A stretch of DNA of 64,000 nucleotides from JAFAMS01 sp049520515 (lineage in GTDB: Bacteria > Vulcanimicrobiota > Vulcanimicrobiia > Vulcanimicrobiales > Vulcanimicrobiaceae). The notes beneath the pieces were generated by a model. It ran no database searches. It had not been told where the DNA came from and saw only the letters and a list, made by a program, of their open reading frames with translations. The translations under genes were made by a program, and so were the position numbers. Below are positions 1 through 8,779 of the stretch, one piece after another; within the stretch, counting starts at the first letter, position 1; every line of letters begins with the position of its first letter. The stretch covers positions 248,001 to 312,000 of the forward strand of contig JBEKPS010000006.1 of assembly GCA_049520515.1 (NCBI GenBank), written 5' to 3'.

Positions 1-2
1 TC

Positions 3-734
3 ATCTCAAAAGATCCGAAGAAGATCGGTGTCTATCCGGATCGCGCATCGCGTACGTTTTTCCCGGCGGAAACGACGTCGTCGATTCGCGCGGCGATTAT
101 CGCCAGCTTCAACGCGGGTAACTTCGACGAGGGCTTACAAAACGGTGTGTCGCTGACGATGAGCTTGTATCGTAGCCACCTGCCGACACGCACGTCGTAC
201 AATCCGAACGCACAGGTGGTTCGGCATCAATCCGGAGGCTTTAGTATGGGCTGGATATTCCTCTTCCTGATCATCGTCGTCGCGTTCTTGGTGCTGCGTG
301 CGCTGTACCGCACACTCTTTGCGCCACGCGTCGCCCCTCCGATGAGCGGTCCATACGGTATGAATACGGGAGCTGGTCCGGTGGGCGGCCCCGGTTACGG
401 CTATGGCCCCGGAATGGGAATGGGCATGGGCATGGGCGGCGGCGGGTTCTGGAGCGGCCTGCTGGGCGGCCTCGGAGGCGCGTGGCTCGGTAACGAGCTC
501 TTCAATCACAACAATTTCGGCGGCGGCAACTTCGGCGGCGCGGGCTTCGGCGGGACGGATGCCGGCAGCGGCGTCGGTCCGGACCAGTCCGGCTTCCAAT
601 CCGATCCCGGTCAAATCGACCTGGGCAACTCGAGTTCCGGCGATTGGGGCGGCGGTGGCGACAGCGGCGGCTGGGGTGGCGACAGCGGAGGCGGATTCGG
701 CGGCGGCGGTGGCGATGGCGGCGGCGGCTGGTAA
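3..734 (+). CDS. TPM-domain-like membrane protein with Gly-rich tail (3' part)
   Basis: The gene enters from the left edge and reads through in one frame, so its start is missing. The first 50 residues end in a helix-like segment (SFNAGNFDEGLQNGV) that resembles the last helix of TPM (YgcG/Psb32) domains, where a gdy..Gl..gv pattern is usual. A single strong membrane segment follows (MGWIFLFLIIVVAFLVLRAL), then a tail of about 120 residues dominated by Gly, Phe, Met and Asp and ending in Gly/Trp repeats. TPM domain, one membrane helix and a low-complexity Gly tail is the normal layout of YgcG-like proteins, which are linked to envelope or photosystem quality control. The function here is unproven. 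The Gly-rich tail is encoded by GC-rich near-repeats. Confidence 0.6.
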   Translation: MSKDPKKIGVYPDRASRTFFPAETTSSIRAAIIASFNAGNFDEGLQNGVSLTMSLYRSHLPTRTSYNPNAQVVRHQSGGFSMGWIFLFLIIVVAFLVLRALYRTLFAPRVAPPMSGPYGMNTGAGPVGGPGYGYGPGMGMGMGMGGGGFWSGLLGGLGGAWLGNELFNHNNFGGGNFGGAGFGGTDAGSGVGPDQSGFQSDPGQIDLGNSSSGDWGGGGDSGGWGGDSGGGFGGGGGDGGGGW

Positions 735-809
735 CCAAATCCATTAAGAGATTGTTGAAAAGCTGGGTTCTCAGCACGGTTTAAGCCCGAGCCTCTAGGA
801 TACTGCGGC

Positions 810-1523
810 ATGACGAGCGTGCGCCAAGTCAAACGGCGACTCTTTGCAGCGTTACTGACAACGTTTATTTTCGCTGCTCCCGGCCTTACGGCCGGAGCGC
901 GCCCGGTCAGTCCGTTGACGGCGCAGGACGTGGTTTCGAATCTGTCGGCTCGCAATGCGACGCTCTCGACATTCCAAGCGCACGTGGACATCCGGCTGCA
1001 CACCGGCATCCCGTTCCTCAATCCCACATTCGAGGGGATGACGTATTTCAAGCAGCCCGATCGGCACGAAGTGATCTTCACGAAATCGCCTTCCTACGCG
1101 AAGGGCTTCGAACAGCTGTACAGCGACGTCAGCGATCCCACCGTATGGGACAAGAAATTCATCTGCACGATCGACGGCGATCAAGAGTATAACGGAACAA
1201 AAGATATCGCGCTGCGTCTCGTCGAGCGCGTCCGCGGCTCGCTCGATCACGAAACCGTTCTCGTCGACCCGCGTCATTGGGTAATCGATGAGATCGTCTA
1301 CTCCTATTACAGCGGCGGACACATCACCGTCGATAAAGTCTACAGTTACGAAGGCGGTTTCGCGGTGCTCTCGGACGAACACGCGACGATCGCAATGCCA
1401 CCGTTCCCGCACGCGCGCGCCGATGCGCACTACACGCAATACAAGATCAACGTCGCGATCGACGATTCGGTTTTCACGGAAAAAGCCACGAAACGCATCG
1501 GCGTCAATTCGACCGCGCGGTAA
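810..1523 (+). CDS. Secreted LolA-like protein
   Basis: 237 residues. The start ATG has AGGA nine bases upstream. An N-terminal signal peptide is clear: basic MTSVRQVKRR, hydrophobic LFAALLTTFIFAAPG, then a small-residue region. The mature part opens with a helix (SARNATLSTFQAHVDIRL) and continues as alternating beta-strand-like segments (GMTYFKQPDRHEVIF), the pattern of the LolA/LolB lipid-binding half-barrel and of outer-membrane lipoprotein-sorting protein homologs. I infer a periplasmic protein that carries a lipid or lipoprotein, but see no diagnostic motif. The next gene starts three bases after its stop with a GTG, so they are probably co-transcribed. Confidence 0.55.
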   Translation: MTSVRQVKRRLFAALLTTFIFAAPGLTAGARPVSPLTAQDVVSNLSARNATLSTFQAHVDIRLHTGIPFLNPTFEGMTYFKQPDRHEVIFTKSPSYAKGFEQLYSDVSDPTVWDKKFICTIDGDQEYNGTKDIALRLVERVRGSLDHETVLVDPRHWVIDEIVYSYYSGGHITVDKVYSYEGGFAVLSDEHATIAMPPFPHARADAHYTQYKINVAIDDSVFTEKATKRIGVNSTAR

Positions 1524-1526
1524 CGC

Positions 1527-2426
1527 GTGGAGCTATGGCCGCGTCTGAGGCACGACGACTGGCATGAGACGCAGCTGACGCTGCAGCTGTGGACGCAGAT
1601 CGTCGGAAAGATACGGCTGCGATGCCAGCCGCTCGTCAACCACTGGTGGAACGTGACGCTCTACGTTACGCCGCGCGGACTTACGACATCGATCATGCCG
1701 TACGGCAAAGGGCGTGACTTCGAGATCACGTTTGATTTTCACGACCACGCCTTGGTCATTCGTGACTGTGACGGCGCCGAGCGTTCCTTCGCGCTCGAGC
1801 CAATGAGCGTCGCTGAGTTTTACAAGCGCGTTATGGCCGAGCTCGATGCGCTCGGGATGCCGGTTCACATCAACATGAAACCGAACGAAATTGCCGACGC
1901 CATACCGTTCGATCGAGACACGCAGCCTGCTTCGTACGACAAAGAATATGCCGCGCGTTTTTGGCGCGTGCTCGTGCAAGCCGACCGTCTTTGCAAGCAA
2001 TTTCGCGCGAGCTTTCTCGGCAAGGCAAGTCCCGTGCACTTCTTTTGGGGCAGCTTCGATCTCGCTGAGACCCGCTTCTCCGGGCGACTCGCGCCGCCGC
2101 ATCCGGGCGGCATTCCGAATCTTCCGGACTGGGTAACGCGAGAAGCGTATTCACACGAAGAGCAGAGCGTTGGATTTTGGCCTGGCATGCCGGGTCTCGA
2201 CGCGCTCTTCTACGCGTACGCGTATCCCGAACCGCCGGGCTTTTCGAGCGCGACAATCAAGCCGGCAGATGCGTCGTGGCACCCGACGCTCAAAGAATTT
2301 GTGTTGCCGTACGAAGCCGTGCGCACGTCGAAAGATCCCGATCGGGCCGTGCTCGATTTCTTCGAGACGACCTACGGCGCTGCAGCCGATCTCGGCAAGT
2401 GGGACCGCGCCGCGCTCGAGCGTTAA
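1527..2426 (+). CDS. DUF5996 family protein
   Basis: 299 residues starting with GTG, three bases after the previous stop. The sequence matches my recollection of the DUF5996 family: an opening LWPRLRHDDWHETQLTLQLW, then KIRLRCQPLVNHWWNVTLYV, and later SPVHFFWGSFDLAETRFSGR and PGGIPNLPDWVTREAYSHE, conserved His/Trp-rich blocks. It has no signal peptide or membrane segment, so it is probably cytoplasmic. The biochemical role of the family is unknown to me. It converges on the thiolase gene, leaving only 18 bases between the two stops. Confidence 0.75.
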   Translation: MELWPRLRHDDWHETQLTLQLWTQIVGKIRLRCQPLVNHWWNVTLYVTPRGLTTSIMPYGKGRDFEITFDFHDHALVIRDCDGAERSFALEPMSVAEFYKRVMAELDALGMPVHINMKPNEIADAIPFDRDTQPASYDKEYAARFWRVLVQADRLCKQFRASFLGKASPVHFFWGSFDLAETRFSGRLAPPHPGGIPNLPDWVTREAYSHEEQSVGFWPGMPGLDALFYAYAYPEPPGFSSATIKPADASWHPTLKEFVLPYEAVRTSKDPDRAVLDFFETTYGAAADLGKWDRAALER

Positions 2427-2444
2427 GCCGGAACTCTGCGCTTG

Positions 2445-3632
2445 CTAGTTTAGGTTGACTTCGAAGAGGCCCGCGGCGCCTTGGCCACCACCGACGCACA
2501 TGGTGACGACGACGTATTTCGCGTTGCGGCGTTTGCCCTCGATCAGCGCGTGCATCGCGAGACGCGTGCCGCTGACGCCGTACGGATGACCGACTGAGAT
2601 CGCTCCGCCGTCGACATTGAAGATCTCGTTCGGAAGGCCGAGCTTGTCGCGGCAATACAAAGCTTGTACCGCAAAGGCTTCATTCAGCTCCCACAAGCCG
2701 ATGTCGTCGATTTTTAGATTGTGTCGCCTGAGCAGCTCGGGCACCGCAAAGATCGGCCCGATTCCCATCTCGCCAGGATCGCATCCGACGACAACCATGC
2801 CCCGATAGAATCCGAGCGGCTGCAGGTTGCGCTGCTCGGCAAGCTTCGCGTCCATCACGACGACCGCGGCCGCACCATCCGAGAGCTGCGATGAATTGCC
2901 GGCCGTGATCGTCGATTTCGGATGGATCACGCCTTTGAGCGCGGCCAGACCTTCGAGCGTCGTGTCGGCGCGATTGCCTTCGTCTTTCTTGAGGAAGGCG
3001 CGTTCTTCGCGGAACGTCGCGTTGTCTTTGTCTTCGATAAGCTTCCAGGTTTCCAGCGGAACGATCTCGGCGTCGAATCTTCCGGCAGCTTGCGCCGCGG
3101 CCGTGCGCTGCTGACTCTGCAGCGAAAACTCGTCTTGCTGCTCGCGCGTGATCTTGTAGTGTTTCGCAACGTTGTCGGCAGTCTGCAGCATCGGCATGTA
3201 GATATCGGGATCGTGCCGCAGGATCCATTCCTCGGTGAAGTTGTTGCGATCGAGCGTGTTCTGCACGAGGCTAATCGACTCGCAGCCGCCGGCGACCATG
3301 ACCTGCGCACCGTCGACGATGACGCGTTGCGCGGCGACGGAAATCGACTGCAGTCCCGACGCGCAATAACGATTGATCGTTGTGCCTGCCGTCCTGAGTG
3401 GAAGACCTGCGCGCAACGCGGCGACGCGCCCTAGGTTGTGTCCGGTAGCGCCTTCCGGCAAACCGACACCGAGAACGACGTCCTCCACTTCGGCGGGATC
3501 GACTTTTGCGCGCTCGACCGCGTGCTTGATGGCGTGACCTGCCATCGTCGCGCCGTGTGTTTGATTGAACGCGCCGCGAAATGCGCGGCCAATCGGCGTC
3601 CGCGCTGCCGAAACGATCGCAGCTTCACGCAT
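2445..3632 (-). CDS. fadA: Acetyl-CoA acyltransferase (thiolase)
   Basis: 395 residues. It catalyses the last step of beta-oxidation, thiolytic cleavage of 3-ketoacyl-CoA. Visible hallmarks are the N-terminal REAAIVSAARTPIGRAF, the nucleophile Cys90 in NRYCASGLQ, the GHPYGVSG active-site His loop, and the C-terminal CVGGGQGAAG with the second catalytic Cys. I chose the ATG at 3632 because homology begins exactly there, although the frame stays open for 67 more codons. It overlaps the stop of the upstream bifunctional gene (ATGCGTGA), so the two are translationally coupled. It is the final gene of the padR-acdH-fadJ-fadA operon. FadA versus FadI type cannot be settled by eye. Confidence 0.93.
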   Translation of the reverse strand: MREAAIVSAARTPIGRAFRGAFNQTHGATMAGHAIKHAVERAKVDPAEVEDVVLGVGLPEGATGHNLGRVAALRAGLPLRTAGTTINRYCASGLQSISVAAQRVIVDGAQVMVAGGCESISLVQNTLDRNNFTEEWILRHDPDIYMPMLQTADNVAKHYKITREQQDEFSLQSQQRTAAAQAAGRFDAEIVPLETWKLIEDKDNATFREERAFLKKDEGNRADTTLEGLAALKGVIHPKSTITAGNSSQLSDGAAAVVVMDAKLAEQRNLQPLGFYRGMVVVGCDPGEMGIGPIFAVPELLRRHNLKIDDIGLWELNEAFAVQALYCRDKLGLPNEIFNVDGGAISVGHPYGVSGTRLAMHALIEGKRRNAKYVVVTMCVGGGQGAAGLFEVNLN

Positions 3633-5718
3633 GAGTAAGCTCCTTTGCAGCCGGACGATAGTCGGCAAGCTTGCCGCCGCTTTGCGCGAGCTCCGCGAGC
3701 AACGGCGAAGCTTCCCATCCGAACTTGTTGATGTCGGCATAGACGTTTGCGATGCCAATTTGATCTGCGTACCACATCGGGCCGCCGGTGTGCGGCGGAA
3801 AACCGTAGCCGTAGATGTAGACGATATCTTCATCGCCGGCGCGCAAGGCGATGCCGGTGCGCAGCAATTCCGCGCCGACGTTCACCAGCGCGTAGACGAG
3901 CCGCTTAACGATCTCGTCGTCGCTGACCGGGCGTGGTGCGATACCCGCGGCCTTCGCCTCTTCTGCGAAGAGTTTCTCGACCTCCGGATCGGGAATCGGA
4001 TCGCGCTGGCCCTTCTCGTATTTGTAGATGCCCGCGCCCGTTTTCTGGCCGTAGCGTCCGAGCTGGTAGAGCCGATCGATGATATTGGTGCGGCGCCCAA
4101 CCGCGTCTTTGCGATCTTGTTGGATCCGCCAGAACACATCGATACCCGAAAGATCGAACGTCGCGAACGGACCCATCGCCATTCCGAAGTTTCTCATCAC
4201 GTTGTCGACGTAGCTCGGCGCTACGCCCTCTTCAGCCAGCGCAATCGCTTCGCGCGAATAGTCGAAGAACATGCGGTTGCCGATGAATCCGAAGGCATTG
4301 CCGGACAGCACGCTGACCTTGCGCAGCTTTTTGCCGAGCGCCATCGCCGTCGTAACCGTTTGCGGTGACGCCGTCTTGCCGCGCACGATCTCGAGCAGCT
4401 TCATGATGTTGGCGGGGGCAAAGAAGTGCGTGCCGATCACTTTGTCGGGCCGTTTCGTTTGCGCGGCCATCGCATCGATGTCAAGCGTCGAGGTGTTGCT
4501 GGCGAGAATCGCGCCGGGCTTCGCAATGCCGTCGAGCTTCGTGAAGACTTCTTTCTTCACGTCCATGTTTTCGAAGACGGCCTCGATGACGATATCGGCA
4601 TCTTTGACTGCCGCGAGATCGCGCTCGAACGCGATCGACTGACCGCGCTTCCAGGCTTCTTCCTGCGTCATGCGCCCGCGCTGCACTTGATACGAGTACA
4701 TGCCGAAGACAGTCTGCCGGGAGCGCTCGATTTGTTCGTCCTTCGGCTCGACAACCGTCACCGGGATCCCGGCGCTCGCGAACGTGATTGCGATGCCCGT
4801 TCCCATCGTGCCGCCGCCGATGACGGCAGCCGTTTTGATCTCGAGCGGTTGACTCGGTTCGAGGCCTGGGATCTTCCCAAGCTCGCGCTCTGAAAAGAAA
4901 ACGTGCATCAACGCGTGTGCCGGCGCCGAGCGGACCAGCTCATCGAACAATCGGGATTCGCGCGCGAGTCCGCGCTGGAATTCGAATTCGAGCGAGGCTT
5001 CGACCGCATCGACCAGCTTGTGCGCGGCAAATCCGCCGCGATCTTCAGGCGGCACCATTTTGTGGGCTTGCGCAACCGCAAACGGCGCCGCGAAGAGACC
5101 GAGCCCCTTGATGCCGAGTTGTGCCTGTCGCGCGGAGATGCGTTTGCGCGGATAGCGAGCGAATCTCATCGCCGTCTGGGCGACCTCGCCGTCGACGAGG
5201 TCGTCGATGACGCCTAGCTCTTGCGCGCGCTTCGCGTCGATTGGGTCGCCTTTGAGCATGATCTCGAGCGCAGGCTGCGCGCCGATCAGGCGCGGCAAAC
5301 GCTGCGTTCCACCGGCACCCGGAATCAAGCCCAGCTTGATCTCCGGCAGGCCGAATTTTGCGCGCGCCGTCGCGACGCGGTAGTCGCATCCGAGCGCGAG
5401 CTCGAAGCCGCCGCCGAGCGCATTGCCGTCAATGGCGGCAATATACGTCTTCGTACCACTCTCGATCCGTGCGATAACGTCGCGGATCGATTTTGCGTCA
5501 GCCGGAGGCTCGCGCAGAAAATCATTGATGTCCGCGCCGCCGCTGAAGAAGCCGTTGCTGCCGGCAAAGACGACTGCTGTTACCGATTCATCGCTTTCCG
5601 CGGCATCGATGGCTGCGACGAGCTCCGCAGAGAGCGCGAAGCCCAGCGCATTGATCGGCGGATTCTCGAACGTGATGACGCGAACGCCGTCGCGCGTCGC
5701 CTCGCTGTGGAGTCGCAT
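3625..5718 (-). CDS. fadJ: Bifunctional enoyl-CoA hydratase / 3-hydroxyacyl-CoA dehydrogenase
   Basis: 697 residues, the usual length of FadJ/FadB-type multifunctional enzymes. The N-terminal crotonase domain (about 1-190) has the oxyanion-hole segments SGGADINDFL and DGNALGGGFELALG and the GLPEIKLGLIPGAGGTQRL stretch with the catalytic Glu. The NAD-binding domain begins near residue 290 (AAVIGGGTMGTGIAITFASA). The C-terminal dehydrogenase domains follow, including the FFAPANIMKLLEIVRG segment with its catalytic His region. It performs steps two and three of beta-oxidation in the cytoplasm. The start overlaps the upstream acyl-CoA dehydrogenase stop by one base (TAATG), and the stop overlaps the thiolase start, giving a tightly coupled operon. 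Confidence 0.93.
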   Translation of the reverse strand: MRLHSEATRDGVRVITFENPPINALGFALSAELVAAIDAAESDESVTAVVFAGSNGFFSGGADINDFLREPPADAKSIRDVIARIESGTKTYIAAIDGNALGGGFELALGCDYRVATARAKFGLPEIKLGLIPGAGGTQRLPRLIGAQPALEIMLKGDPIDAKRAQELGVIDDLVDGEVAQTAMRFARYPRKRISARQAQLGIKGLGLFAAPFAVAQAHKMVPPEDRGGFAAHKLVDAVEASLEFEFQRGLARESRLFDELVRSAPAHALMHVFFSERELGKIPGLEPSQPLEIKTAAVIGGGTMGTGIAITFASAGIPVTVVEPKDEQIERSRQTVFGMYSYQVQRGRMTQEEAWKRGQSIAFERDLAAVKDADIVIEAVFENMDVKKEVFTKLDGIAKPGAILASNTSTLDIDAMAAQTKRPDKVIGTHFFAPANIMKLLEIVRGKTASPQTVTTAMALGKKLRKVSVLSGNAFGFIGNRMFFDYSREAIALAEEGVAPSYVDNVMRNFGMAMGPFATFDLSGIDVFWRIQQDRKDAVGRRTNIIDRLYQLGRYGQKTGAGIYKYEKGQRDPIPDPEVEKLFAEEAKAAGIAPRPVSDDEIVKRLVYALVNVGAELLRTGIALRAGDEDIVYIYGYGFPPHTGGPMWYADQIGIANVYADINKFGWEASPLLAELAQSGGKLADYRPAAKELTHA

Positions 5719-7550
5719 TAGACCGTCACCGCAGATTTACGATCGAGCTCGAACTGATCTTCGGAGAGGCCCATCACGCTTGGCGCGCCGCCCGCAATCT
5801 CGGCTTGCAGCCAGCGTGCTTGTGTGAGCACATGGTCTGAGTAGAAACGCGCGGTCGCGAGCTTCGCCTTGTAGAAATCCGCGTCGGAATCGCGTGCTGC
5901 AATCTTCGCGGCCGCGATTTGCGCGGCGCGTGCCATTTGCCAGCCACCGGCGACGATGCCCCACAACTTCAGATACGGGACCGAGCACGCGACACCCAGG
6001 CGCAAGTCGCCCATCGCGCTCATGCCGATCGCTTGCGACGTCGCAGTAAGTGCGTCGACACCGCGCACAAACTCGGCGTGAATCGCTTTGACGTCGGCGT
6101 CGTCGACGGTTTCGAGCTCGGCCGCGAATTTCTTGAGGCGTCCGATAATCGCGGTCGCCGTCGTGCCCATGTCGCGAATAAGCTTGCGACCGACGAGATC
6201 CAGGGCTTGTATCCCCGTCGTGCCTTCGTAGATCGCCGTGATGCGCACGTCGCGATACTGCTGCGCGATGCCGGTCTCCTCGATAAAGCCCATACCGCCG
6301 AAGATTTGCACGGCCGTCGAGCAGAGGTCGATCGCCGTTTCCGTGCACCAGCCCTTTACGATCGGAATCATGAACTCGACGAACGCGCGATGCTCTTTGC
6401 GCGTCGCTTCGTCGGGACTCTTCATCGAAAGATCGAGCGAGGCCGCCGTCACATACGAGAGTGCGCGCATCGCTTCGATTTGCGACTTCATCCACATCAG
6501 CATGCGGCGAACGTCGGGGTGGTGGAAAATCGTTACCGCCTGCGCTCCGCGCGTCGCGATGTCTTTGATATCGCGGCTCTGAACGCGTTCCTTGGCGTAC
6601 GCGAGCGCGCTCTGATACGCTCGATCTGCAATTGCGAGACCTTGAACGCCGACCGAGAACCGTGCGGCGTTCATCATGATGAACATGTACTCGAGGCCGC
6701 GGTTCGGCTCGCCGACGAGGTAGCCGGTTGCGCCGCCGGTCTTCTCGCCGTAATTGAGCGTGCAGGTCGGATTCGCGTTGATTCCGAGCTTGTGCTCGAT
6801 TGAGGCGCAGTGCACGTCGTTGCGCTCGCCGAGCGATCCGTCCGCGTTCACGAGAAGCTTCGGCACGATGAACAACGAGATGCCCTTCGTCCCTTCTGGA
6901 GCGTCGGGCAACCGCGCGAGAACGAGATGAACGATGTTCGGCGCCAAGTCATGCTCGCCGAACGTGATGAAGATCTTTTGCCCGCTAATGCGATAGTGGT
7001 CGCCTTCGGGGACGGCTTTCGTCCGCACGGCGGCGAGATCGGTACCGGCTTGCGGTTCCGTCAGACACATCGTCCCCGTCCACTCGCCCGAGACGAGCTT
7101 GGGAATATACATCTGCTTTTGTTCGTGCGAACCGGTCAGCTCGATCGCTTCGATCGCGCCTTGATTGAGCAGCGGACCATTCGCAAAGCCAACGTTTGCG
7201 CCATTCCACATCTCGAGCGTCGGACCGAGAATCAGCTGCGGCAAACCTTGGCCGCCGTATTCCGGATCGACCGGCAGACCGATCCATCCGGCCTTTGCGA
7301 ACTGCGCGTACGCTTCTTTGAAGCCTTTGGGCGTCGTAACGACACCATCGCGCCACGTGCAGCCTTCTTTGTCTCCCGAATGATTGATCGGATCGAGAAC
7401 TTCGGTCGCAAACGTACCGGCTTCTTCCAGAATTGCATCGACGACATCCAGCGTCTCTTCGTAGCCAGGCAGCTTCGCGAGCTCGTCGATTCCGGCCAGC
7501 TCTTTGAGGACGAACTGCATGTCACGCAACGGTGCGCGATAAGTGCTCAT
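5718..7550 (-). CDS. Acyl-CoA dehydrogenase (large, 600-residue class)
   Basis: 610 residues, matching the long acyl-CoA dehydrogenase class that includes DmdC and related FadE-type enzymes with an extra C-terminal domain. Landmarks are the LKELAGIDELAKLPGYE opening typical of this class, the FAD-site strand TMCLTEPQAGTDLAAVRTKA, SGQKIFITFGEHD, and the catalytic-base segment AIYEGTTGIQALDLVGRK. It oxidises acyl-CoA to trans-2-enoyl-CoA and passes electrons to ETF. Chain-length preference, or a methylmercaptopropionyl-CoA role, cannot be read from the sequence. It starts inside the end of the padR gene (29-base overlap) and is followed directly by fadJ. Confidence 0.92.
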   Translation of the reverse strand: MSTYRAPLRDMQFVLKELAGIDELAKLPGYEETLDVVDAILEEAGTFATEVLDPINHSGDKEGCTWRDGVVTTPKGFKEAYAQFAKAGWIGLPVDPEYGGQGLPQLILGPTLEMWNGANVGFANGPLLNQGAIEAIELTGSHEQKQMYIPKLVSGEWTGTMCLTEPQAGTDLAAVRTKAVPEGDHYRISGQKIFITFGEHDLAPNIVHLVLARLPDAPEGTKGISLFIVPKLLVNADGSLGERNDVHCASIEHKLGINANPTCTLNYGEKTGGATGYLVGEPNRGLEYMFIMMNAARFSVGVQGLAIADRAYQSALAYAKERVQSRDIKDIATRGAQAVTIFHHPDVRRMLMWMKSQIEAMRALSYVTAASLDLSMKSPDEATRKEHRAFVEFMIPIVKGWCTETAIDLCSTAVQIFGGMGFIEETGIAQQYRDVRITAIYEGTTGIQALDLVGRKLIRDMGTTATAIIGRLKKFAAELETVDDADVKAIHAEFVRGVDALTATSQAIGMSAMGDLRLGVACSVPYLKLWGIVAGGWQMARAAQIAAAKIAARDSDADFYKAKLATARFYSDHVLTQARWLQAEIAGGAPSVMGLSEDQFELDRKSAVTV

Positions 7551-7923
7551 GATATAGCTCCTTGTTGAGACGGTCGATGGTCGCGGAAATCACTTCGAGA
7601 TACGGACGCATGTTGTTTTTGATGCGCGTTAGCCGCTCGCGACCGGCCGGTGTGATCGAATAAATCCGGCGTGAACGCTTGGTCGGATGTTCCCACGAGC
7701 CGGTGATGAACCCGCGTTCTTCAAGCCGGCGCAGCAGCGGGTAGATGGTGTTTGTATTGACGGCCAGCAGGCCGGCGCAGATGCTTTCGATTCGCTGCAT
7801 CAGACCGTAGCCATGGTCGGGGGCCCCATCCAAGAAATGGAGGATGAGGACGGGGAAGACCGTCTTGCTCTTGATGGGTCCACGGAGGACGTCTTCGACT
7901 CCGGGGGTCTTCGGCGAGGGCAT
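7522..7923 (-). CDS. PadR family transcriptional regulator
   Basis: 133 residues. The PadR winged helix is obvious: LILHFLDGAPDHGYGLMQRI, then NTNTIYPLLRRLEERGFI and SRRIYSITPAGRERL, followed by a helical dimerisation tail. PadR proteins usually repress adjacent or divergent genes and are released by a small ligand. This one is the first gene of the beta-oxidation operon and overlaps the acyl-CoA dehydrogenase by 29 bases, so it very likely controls that operon and itself; the ligand could be an acyl-CoA or a free acid (inference). An amidohydrolase gene diverges from it across a short AT-rich gap. Confidence 0.9.
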   Translation of the reverse strand: MPSPKTPGVEDVLRGPIKSKTVFPVLILHFLDGAPDHGYGLMQRIESICAGLLAVNTNTIYPLLRRLEERGFITGSWEHPTKRSRRIYSITPAGRERLTRIKNNMRPYLEVISATIDRLNKELYHEHLSRTVA

Positions 7924-7966
7924 ATTGGATTTAAATAATGATACTTTTAATAAGGCTCGTCAAGAG
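7924..7966. promoter_or_regulatory. Divergent promoter region between padR and the amidohydrolase
   Basis: This 43-base gap is strikingly AT-rich against its surroundings. On the minus strand TATCAT lies about 15 bases before the padR ATG and could be a -10 element, which would give a very short leader. I found no clear inverted repeat that could be called the PadR operator. The assignment rests on position and composition only. Confidence 0.35.
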
Positions 7967-8779
7967 TTGATCGACCTTCACACGCATCTCCACCCGCCCC
8001 GGCTGTTCGCGGCGATCCGGCGCTGGTTCGCCGAGCGCAGTACATGGAAGCTGGACCATCAGCCGAGTGAGCCGGCCGACGTGGCGGCGGTACTACGGGC
8101 GAACGGGATCGAGCGCTTCGTTTTCTGCAGCTACGCCCACCGGACGGGGATGGCGCGTGAGCTAAACGCCTGGCTGGCCCAGACCTCGCGCGAGCTCGGC
8201 GGGTACGGCCTCCCGCTGGCGACGGTGCACCTCGACGACCCGGATTACGTCGTCGATTTCGAGACGGCGCTCGCAGACGGGTGTATCGGCATCAAGATCC
8301 ACGAGGACGTCCAGCGCCTGCACGTCGAGGACCCGCGCTTCGATCCCGTTTACGAGCGGCTCGGTGAGCACGGCTTCGTCCTTGCGCACGTCGGTCCGAC
8401 TCCGTGGAGCGAGGACGCGGGTGCCCCGCGGCGAGTCGAGCGCGTCGTGCAGCGTCATCCCCAACTGCGATTCATCGTGGCGCACATGGGCGGCGAGAAC
8501 GTCGCCGAATACTTCCCGCTGCTCGCGCGTTACCCCAACTTGTACCTCGACACGACCATGGCGCTCGCCGCGGACTCGCCGATGACGCTCACGATCGACC
8601 CAAGCCTCGTGGAATCGCACGCACGCCAAATTGTGTACGGCACGGATTTTCCAAATATTCCATACGCGTACGGCTCCGAATTGCGCGCGATCGACGAGCT
8701 GGGCCTCAGCGCGGCATCTCGAAATGCGATCGTTCGCGAAAATGCGCTGCGACTGATCGGCGCGAAGAAAGACGCATGA
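7967..8779 (+). CDS. Amidohydrolase family protein (TIM-barrel metal hydrolase)
   Basis: About 270 residues from a TTG start. The first metal site is at the very N-terminus (IDLHTHLHPPRLF). Later come GIKIHEDVQRL, HVGPTPWSED, FIVAHMGGENVAEYF and YGTDFPNIPYAYG, the His/Asp ligands expected of amidohydrolase-2 type TIM barrels (decarboxylases or lactonases). I chose TTG 7967 because homology begins there and AAGG lies about 11 bases upstream. TTG 7925 is an alternative. The in-frame ATG at 7844 would run through padR and is unlikely. The stop overlaps the start of the aminotransferase gene (ATGA), so the two products probably act on related compounds. The substrate is unknown. Confidence 0.8.
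   Translation: MIDLHTHLHPPRLFAAIRRWFAERSTWKLDHQPSEPADVAAVLRANGIERFVFCSYAHRTGMARELNAWLAQTSRELGGYGLPLATVHLDDPDYVVDFETALADGCIGIKIHEDVQRLHVEDPRFDPVYERLGEHGFVLAHVGPTPWSEDAGAPRRVERVVQRHPQLRFIVAHMGGENVAEYFPLLARYPNLYLDTTMALAADSPMTLTIDPSLVESHARQIVYGTDFPNIPYAYGSELRAIDELGLSAASRNAIVRENALRLIGAKKDA

Noticed and set aside
411..440. Short GGNATG-type repeats in the TPM-like gene
   Set aside because: Part of the Gly/Met-rich coding tail; no sign of a separate repeat element.
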